Position numbers and translations under genes: made by a program. DNA of 64,000 bases from Brevibacillus_H sp041920465 (GTDB lineage Bacteria; Bacillota; Bacilli; Brevibacillales; Brevibacillaceae), in assembly GCA_041920465.1 (NCBI GenBank), contig JBHGXW010000054.1:1-64000 (forward strand), written 5' to 3'. Shown here piece after piece: positions 59,298 through 64,000 of the stretch; position 1 is the stretch's first letter, and the number at the start of each line of letters is the position of its first letter. The notes under the pieces are model-generated. The model made no database searches. It saw only the letters and a list, made by a program, of their open reading frames with translations, and was not told the DNA's origin.

Positions 59298-59906
59298 TCA
59301 CTTCAATCTTTTGGATGATTTGTCACCCAGCTTACGTTCCCTGCCGTGCAAGAGATTAACAATATTGGAATAATGCCGAATAAATGCCAAGAGCGTGATG
59401 AACAGACTGATCCAACCGTAAGCAGGCTCTTTAGCCAATAGAAACAAGAGTATCGGCAAGAGTGTCGCAAACACAAGTGAACCAAGCGACACATAGCGGG
59501 TTATGGCAATCACCAGAACGGTAATCACTCCGTCAATGAGGAATCCAAGCGGCGATAGTCCGATCGAAACGCCAACCGTTGTCGCGATCCCTTTGCCGCC
59601 GCGGAATCCGAAAAAAATGGGCCAATTATGCCCAACAATCGCGAAAATTCCAGCGAATGCATAGGCAATGGGGTCACCATTTGTCAGCCAATTGGTGATT
59701 CCCAAAGCAGCCAAACCTTTCAATGCATCCAAAACGAGTACAAGAATCGCAGGACCTTTCCCCAATACTCTGAGAGTGTTTGTGGCTCCGGCATTGCCGC
59801 TGCCATGCATACGGATGTCAATACCCGCCAGTTTCTTCGCAATAAAATAGCTAAAGCTAAGAGATCCAAGAAGATAACTAATTACGAAGGACAAGATCCA
59901 GCTCAT
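59298..59906 (-). CDS. plsY: Glycerol-3-phosphate acyltransferase PlsY
   Basis: A 202-residue membrane protein with about five transmembrane helices. It transfers acyl groups from acyl phosphate (PlsX product) to glycerol-3-phosphate. The three motifs are visible: SYLLGSLSFSY, GSGNAGATNTLR and GHNWPIFFGFRGGKGIAT. It lies between der and gpsA. Confidence 0.96.
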   Translation of the reverse strand: MSWILSFVISYLLGSLSFSYFIAKKLAGIDIRMHGSGNAGATNTLRVLGKGPAILVLVLDALKGLAALGITNWLTNGDPIAYAFAGIFAIVGHNWPIFFGFRGGKGIATTVGVSIGLSPLGFLIDGVITVLVIAITRYVSLGSLVFATLLPILLFLLAKEPAYGWISLFITLLAFIRHYSNIVNLLHGRERKLGDKSSKRLK

Positions 59907-59921
59907 TATTCTTCCCTCTCC

Positions 59922-61235
59922 CTATGTTTTTTTACGTGTCCAGATACGGATAGGTGTTCCTTCAAACACAAAGGCTTCTCGGATTTTATTTTCTATGTAG
60001 CGTTCATAGGAAAAATGCATCAGCTCCGGCTCATTCACAAAAAGAATAAATGTAGGCGGTTTGACGGCAGCTTGTGTTGCATAATTGATTTTCAGGCGCT
60101 TACCCTTGTCTGTTGGAGGCGGTGACATAATCGTAGCATCGGTGATCAAATCATTCAGGGTGGCGGTAGGTACCCGCATCGCATGGGCTTCAGCCACTTC
60201 ATTCACCTTTGGCAGAATGGTTTGAACCCGCTGCTTGGTTTTCGCCGATACGAACAGGATAGGCGCATAATCCAGATACTTAAACTCTTCCCGAATCAGT
60301 TCAACAAAACGCTGCATGGTCTTGTCGTCTTTTTCCACCGCGTCCCATTTGTTTACCACAATGATGATTGCTTTTCCTGCCTCATGTGCGTAACCGGCAA
60401 TTTTTTTGTCCTGTTCGATAATGCCTTCTTCCCCGTTCAGCACGACCAGAACCACATCGGAATCTTCAATCGCCTTCAGCGCCCGCATCACGCTGTACTT
60501 CTCGGTAGCTTCATACACTTTGCCGCGTTTGCGCATGCCTGCGGTATCAACCAGCACATATTGCTGACCATCCCGTTCAAAAGGCGTATCAATCGCATCA
60601 CGGGTTGTACCGGCAACCTCGCTGACGATTACCCTTTCTTCGCCTAAGATTGCATTGGTTAACGAAGATTTTCCTACGTTCGGACGCCCAATCAGCGATA
60701 CGCGAATCACATCATCAGGACGTTCATCTTCTCCGCGGTCTTTGAAATGCTTGACTACCTCGTCCAGCACGTCTCCAAGTCCAAGTCCATGGGCACCTGA
60801 AACTGGATAAGGATCGCCTACTCCCAATTGGTAGAACTCGTAAATCTCATTGCGCATTTCAGGATTGTCCACTTTATTGACGACAAGAACGATTGGTTTC
60901 TTCGTCCGATTCAACATCCGGGCAACTTCCAAGTCAGCATCCGTTACGCCGGAACGCAAATCGACCACAAAGAGAATAACATCAGCTTCATCAATGGCCA
61001 ATTCTGCCTGGTGGCGCATTTGAACGAGGATTTGATCGGTATCATCAATTTCAATTCCGCCGGTATCAATGACGTGAAAGTATTGGCCAAGCCACTCACC
61101 TTTACCATACAGTCGGTCACGGGTAACCCCCGGCTTGTCCTCTACAATGGCTATCCTCTCACCTACAAGCCGATTAAAAATGGTGGATTTCCCCACATTG
61201 GGGCGACCCACTATTGCTACTACTGGTAATCCCAT
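59922..61235 (-). CDS. der: GTPase Der (EngA)
   Basis: A 437-residue double-GTPase for 50S subunit assembly. Two G domains, each with GRPNVGKS (N-terminal part and about residue 180), DTGG / DTAG, and NKVD / NKWD, are followed by a KH-like C-terminal domain ending ENKIREAFVFEGTPIRIW. ATG 61233-61235 (MGLPVVAIVG) is preferred to a TTG four codons upstream. Confidence 0.97.
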   Translation of the reverse strand: MGLPVVAIVGRPNVGKSTIFNRLVGERIAIVEDKPGVTRDRLYGKGEWLGQYFHVIDTGGIEIDDTDQILVQMRHQAELAIDEADVILFVVDLRSGVTDADLEVARMLNRTKKPIVLVVNKVDNPEMRNEIYEFYQLGVGDPYPVSGAHGLGLGDVLDEVVKHFKDRGEDERPDDVIRVSLIGRPNVGKSSLTNAILGEERVIVSEVAGTTRDAIDTPFERDGQQYVLVDTAGMRKRGKVYEATEKYSVMRALKAIEDSDVVLVVLNGEEGIIEQDKKIAGYAHEAGKAIIIVVNKWDAVEKDDKTMQRFVELIREEFKYLDYAPILFVSAKTKQRVQTILPKVNEVAEAHAMRVPTATLNDLITDATIMSPPPTDKGKRLKINYATQAAVKPPTFILFVNEPELMHFSYERYIENKIREAFVFEGTPIRIWTRKKT

Positions 61236-61336
61236 GATTGTCAACACTCTCTCTCATCTCTAATTTCACCAGCTAATCATACCATACTGTATTGATGGCT
61301 AACAATGATTAGCGCTTCTTCCGTTTCATTGCCGGA

Positions 61337-62005
61337 TCAACTGTTGGATTCGGTTTTTGACTTGCTTCTGATAATCTCCTGAAACGGTTTTGCCGCAAGC
61401 CGAATCATCCTTTTCAAGAGATTCCAAGAGGCTACCAACCCGATCCAAAGAGCTACACTCATCCAAAACGAATCCTGCGCCCAAGCCCCGCCAATCACAT
61501 CATCGGCAGAATACCGCGAAATGACGGAGAGGTTGCTCAGGACGTATAACAGATCGGCTAACGGCACAGAAACCAGTAAAAGAAACCACTGCTGCTCCAG
61601 CCTTCGGGTAATAAAACAGGTAAGAAGCAAACTGGAGACTGGCACCAGCAGCTTCTCATCGAAAATCATCAAAATCGGGTCCCAAAAAAGCAGTTTCCGG
61701 ATAAAAAGCAAAACACACGCCGTTAACGCGCAGGCTGCGATGATATATTCCCTTCCGCGCGAAGGCAGCTTCATCCACATCCACCCGGCCAGAAAAAACG
61801 GCAATATTCCTCCGCTCAAATTAACGTTAACAGGCAAAAAATAGAGCTTCCAGTCGGCAAAGGAACAGACAAGAAATCCTGTCAAGACGACCAAACCACT
61901 CGTTCGGGTTAATCCGATTCGTTCCAATTCCCGATCAAACAAGCCCATCCAAACACATACCAGCAACGTCCACTGCAGGATCATAGCAAATGTACCATCA
62001 TTCAT
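61337..62005 (-). CDS. yphA: YphA-like membrane protein
   Basis: A 222-residue protein with about seven transmembrane helices; FADWKLYFLPVNVNLSGGILPFF is notable. It matches YphA of B. subtilis in size and in being next to der and fni. Function unknown; part of a spore-former-specific set. Confidence 0.65.
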   Translation of the reverse strand: MNDGTFAMILQWTLLVCVWMGLFDRELERIGLTRTSGLVVLTGFLVCSFADWKLYFLPVNVNLSGGILPFFLAGWMWMKLPSRGREYIIAACALTACVLLFIRKLLFWDPILMIFDEKLLVPVSSLLLTCFITRRLEQQWFLLLVSVPLADLLYVLSNLSVISRYSADDVIGGAWAQDSFWMSVALWIGLVASWNLLKRMIRLAAKPFQEIIRSKSKTESNS

Positions 62006-62090
62006 CTTACCTTGAAAATCTCCCTTGCAATAATAAAAACCTACGTTACTGGTAAGTATTCCTCGCCGCCTTGCTTTTCATAAGTGAACT

Positions 62091-63149
62091 CTATGATCCG
62101 CGTTCTAATGCCAGCTTCTGTACAGCAATCCCGCGCTGTTCTGCCCAGTCCCTAAGCTCTGGGGAGAGGGTGAGCGGAACGTGCCGCAGTTTTTCCAGGC
62201 TTGCTGCTCCCAAGGCGGTCATGGCTATACGAAGCTGGTGGTGCAGTTGGTCCACGGCCGTGAAACATTTCTCCATTGTTTCTTCCGTCACCAGTTTCAG
62301 GAAAAATCCTGACATACCAACAGCATCAGCTCCCAAGGAAATCGCTTTGGCGGCATCAAGGCCGTCCTGAATTCCTCCTGTTGCCACTATGCTGGCTCCT
62401 TTTGTGTTTACTTGGCAATACTCAAGCAAAGACTGGGGAGTAGTCAAGCCCCAATTCTCAAACATGGACAGAGGGCGAGCGCTTCTTCTGTTCTCTACCT
62501 GGGCAAAATTGGTTCCCCCCGCTCCACCTACATCTATAATGCGTACGCCAGCCTCGATCAGTTGGCGAATGGTCTCGCGCGACATTCCAAACCCTACTTC
62601 CTTCACGATCACCGGAACAGAAAGTGTGGAAACAATATTTTCGATCTTCTTGAGATAACCGGTAAAGTCGCGGTCTCCTTCCGGCATCAATAATTCCTGC
62701 ATGACATTCAGATGAATTTGCAGGCCGTCTGCTTCGATCATTTCAACTGCTTGTCTCGCTTGATCCACGCTTGCTTCCGCACCCAGATTGGCAAAAACGA
62801 CACCGTCCGGATTTTCCTTGCGAACCACTTGGTAAGTATGGCGAAGAGACGCATCGCGGACAGCAGCCATTTGGGAACCAACTGCCATTGCCAGCTTCTT
62901 TTCTTTTGCAATGATTGCCAGTTTCTGATTGATTTCCGCCGTCTCCCTGGCTCCGCCTGTCATGGCATTGATAAGAATCGGGGAAGAAAGCGGTATCGAT
63001 TGCAGGCGGCTTGACAAGTTAATGTTTACATAAGATATGTTTGGTAAACTGTTCGGAATAAATCTGATCTGATCAAAACCGGAGACTTGTTCATTCCTTG
63101 TCGCCAACACATGCTGAATATGCTCCATTTTGCGCGCCGATCGACTCAA
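62091..63149 (-). CDS. fni: Type 2 isopentenyl-diphosphate delta-isomerase
   Basis: A 352-residue FMN- and NADPH-dependent isomerase of IPP and DMAPP. INAMTGG, VGSQMAAV, GLQIHLNVMQELLMPEGDRDF, VIVKEVGFGMSRE and GGAGGTNFAQVENRR are conserved. It supplies precursors for HepS/HepT. The start is TTG 63147-63149 behind AGGAAGAG. In B. subtilis the gene (ypgA/fni) holds the same place beside rpsA. Confidence 0.95.
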   Translation of the reverse strand: MSRSARKMEHIQHVLATRNEQVSGFDQIRFIPNSLPNISYVNINLSSRLQSIPLSSPILINAMTGGARETAEINQKLAIIAKEKKLAMAVGSQMAAVRDASLRHTYQVVRKENPDGVVFANLGAEASVDQARQAVEMIEADGLQIHLNVMQELLMPEGDRDFTGYLKKIENIVSTLSVPVIVKEVGFGMSRETIRQLIEAGVRIIDVGGAGGTNFAQVENRRSARPLSMFENWGLTTPQSLLEYCQVNTKGASIVATGGIQDGLDAAKAISLGADAVGMSGFFLKLVTEETMEKCFTAVDQLHHQLRIAMTALGAASLEKLRHVPLTLSPELRDWAEQRGIAVQKLALERGS

Positions 63150-63170
63150 AAGATCTCTTCCTTTCTAGCG

Positions 63171-63201
63171 AAAAAAGGTACGCTCCCTGTTGAAGCGTAC
63201 C
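63171..63201 (-). terminator. Terminator of rpsA
   Basis: Minus-strand GGTACGCT / AGCGTACC stem followed by TTTTTT, 13 nt after the stop. Confidence 0.9.
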
Positions 63202-63213
63202 CCCTTTCCCTTC

Positions 63214-64000
63214 TTATTTGAACTTATCTTTCAAATCTCCGAACAAATCGCCAAGCGTTACGCCTAAGCCCTGATTGTTCTCTTGCTGGAAGGCTTGAGT
63301 TTCCCGCTTGCTTTCGCGCTCCTGCTTTTCGATTTTGTCTTCTTGCAGCGCACGAATGCTTAAGCTGATACGTTGTTCCGCCGGATTCACATCAAGGATT
63401 TTCACTTGAACTTCTTGGCCTTCTTTTAATACTTCACCAGGTGTGGCAATGTGGCGGTTGGCAATTTGGGAAATGTGCACCAATCCTTCGATTCCAGGTG
63501 CGAGTTCCACGAATGCGCCAAAGCTGGCGAGACGCTTCACCGTACCGGTTGCAACATCGCCTGTTTTAAATTGCTCCGCTGCCTTGTCCCATGGTCCCGG
63601 TTGCGTTTCTTTCATGCTCAAGCTGATGCGTTCGTTCTCTTTATCTACCTTCAATACTTTTACTTTTACCTTGTCGCCTTCAGAGACGACGTCAGATGGC
63701 TTTTCTACACGCTGCCAAGCAAGTTCGGATACGTGAACAAGCCCGTCTACTCCACCGATGTCAACGAATACGCCGAAATCGGTGAGGCGCTGCACAGTAC
63801 CTTCCAATACTTGACCTGCTTGCAGATTTTCAAGAACTGATTTTTTCTGTAGGTTTGCCTGGTCTTCCAGAACGGCTTTGTGGGAAAGGATCACTTTATT
63901 CTTTTCCCGGTCCATCTCCACCACTTTCAAGGCAAGTGTGCGGCCTTTATAGTCGGAGAAATCTTCGACAAAATGACGTTCCACCATAGAAGCCGGAATA
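63214..64000 (-). CDS. rpsA: S1-like RNA-binding protein, 5' end beyond window
   Basis: The C-terminal 260 or so residues of a ribosomal protein S1 homologue (YpfD-like). The end of one S1 domain (LALKVVEMDREKNKVILSHKA) is followed by two complete S1/OB domains (LEGTVQRLTDFGVFVDIGGVDGL; ATGTVKRLASFGAFVELAPGIEGL) and a Gln-rich tail. The frame is open to the window edge, so the gene is partial. B. subtilis YpfD has four such domains and is not essential. Confidence 0.93.
   Translation of the reverse strand, partial: IPASMVERHFVEDFSDYKGRTLALKVVEMDREKNKVILSHKAVLEDQANLQKKSVLENLQAGQVLEGTVQRLTDFGVFVDIGGVDGLVHVSELAWQRVEKPSDVVSEGDKVKVKVLKVDKENERISLSMKETQPGPWDKAAEQFKTGDVATGTVKRLASFGAFVELAPGIEGLVHISQIANRHIATPGEVLKEGQEVQVKILDVNPAEQRISLSIRALQEDKIEKQERESKRETQAFQQENNQGLGVTLGDLFGDLKDKFK

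Noticed and set aside
1..64000. CRISPR arrays, rRNA genes, prophage or intact insertion sequences
   Set aside because: No regularly spaced direct repeats, no rRNA segments, no integrase, and no intact transposase frame were found on either strand.

Overview
The window is chromosomal DNA of an aerobic, endospore-forming Firmicute of the order Bacillales. Evidence includes the sporulation genes spoIVA, ypjB and a spoVIF-like gene, the bacillithiol genes bshA and bshB1, the qcrABC menaquinol:cytochrome c reductase, TRAP (mtrB) with a TRAP-type trp leader, and a gene order that follows the Bacillus subtilis ypmB-dinG-panDCB-birA-cca-...-rpsA region almost gene for gene. Menaquinone genes of the futalosine type (mqnA, an mqnP-like gene, ubiX) point away from Bacillus sensu stricto and towards a deeper Bacillales lineage such as the Alicyclobacillaceae (Effusibacillus/Tumebacillus-like). 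That placement is inference. Nearly all genes lie on the minus strand; only 17778-18638 and 57298-57759 are convincingly on the plus strand.

Layout by increasing coordinate (transcription mostly runs right to left). 1-2040: ypmB and a membrane-anchored unknown gene, flanked by two inverted, diverged copies of a structured GC-rich element that may be right ends of decayed IS200/IS605-type (TnpB) elements. 2039-9400: MtaD-like deaminase, Rex, a ComEC-like lipoprotein, DinG and a TPR protein. 9405-17600: panD-panC-panB (with a structured leader ending in a terminator), birA, cca, bshA, bshB1, mgsA, dapB, ypjD. 17700-25400: ypjC (plus strand), ypjB, ypjA, qcrCBA, ypiF, a stand-alone IDEAL protein, an XPB/Ssl2-like protein and a TPR protein. 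25500-28400: an accessory stretch with an ECF sigma/anti-sigma pair, an amidohydrolase-like protein without metal ligands, and a promoter-terminator unit that may be a small RNA. 28436-40951: the aromatic supraoperon aroC-aroB-aroH-trpEDCFBA-hisC-tyrA-aroA, with a TRAP-regulated attenuator in front of trpE. 41078-44064: cheR plus an inserted cassette of a dual-OB protein and two DUF488 proteins. 44065-50700: ndk, hepT, mqnA, ubiX, mqnP, menG, hepS, an unknown exported protein, mtrB and a 30-residue membrane peptide. 50749-53651: lytic transglycosylase, tRNA-Pro(GGG), acuB-like gene, folE, hbs. 53826-64000: spoIVA, a yphF-like gene, two tandem [2Fe-2S] ferredoxins, yphE, a plus-strand unknown, spoVIF-like, gpsA, plsY, der, yphA, fni and the 3' part of the S1-like rpsA.

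The genes connect functionally. The supraoperon makes chorismate and tryptophan; mtrB encodes the tryptophan sensor that would act on the leader at 38073-38281; trpG is absent, as expected if pabA/trpG sits in a folate operon. Chorismate also feeds MqnA, whose gene is inserted with ubiX and mqnP into the hepS-menG-hepT operon that makes the heptaprenyl side chain. The menaquinone then serves the qcrABC complex, and Rex would sense the NADH/NAD+ balance. The MtaD-like deaminase at 2039 could supply the aminofutalosine deaminase step. No intact transposase, prophage, CRISPR array or rRNA was seen.
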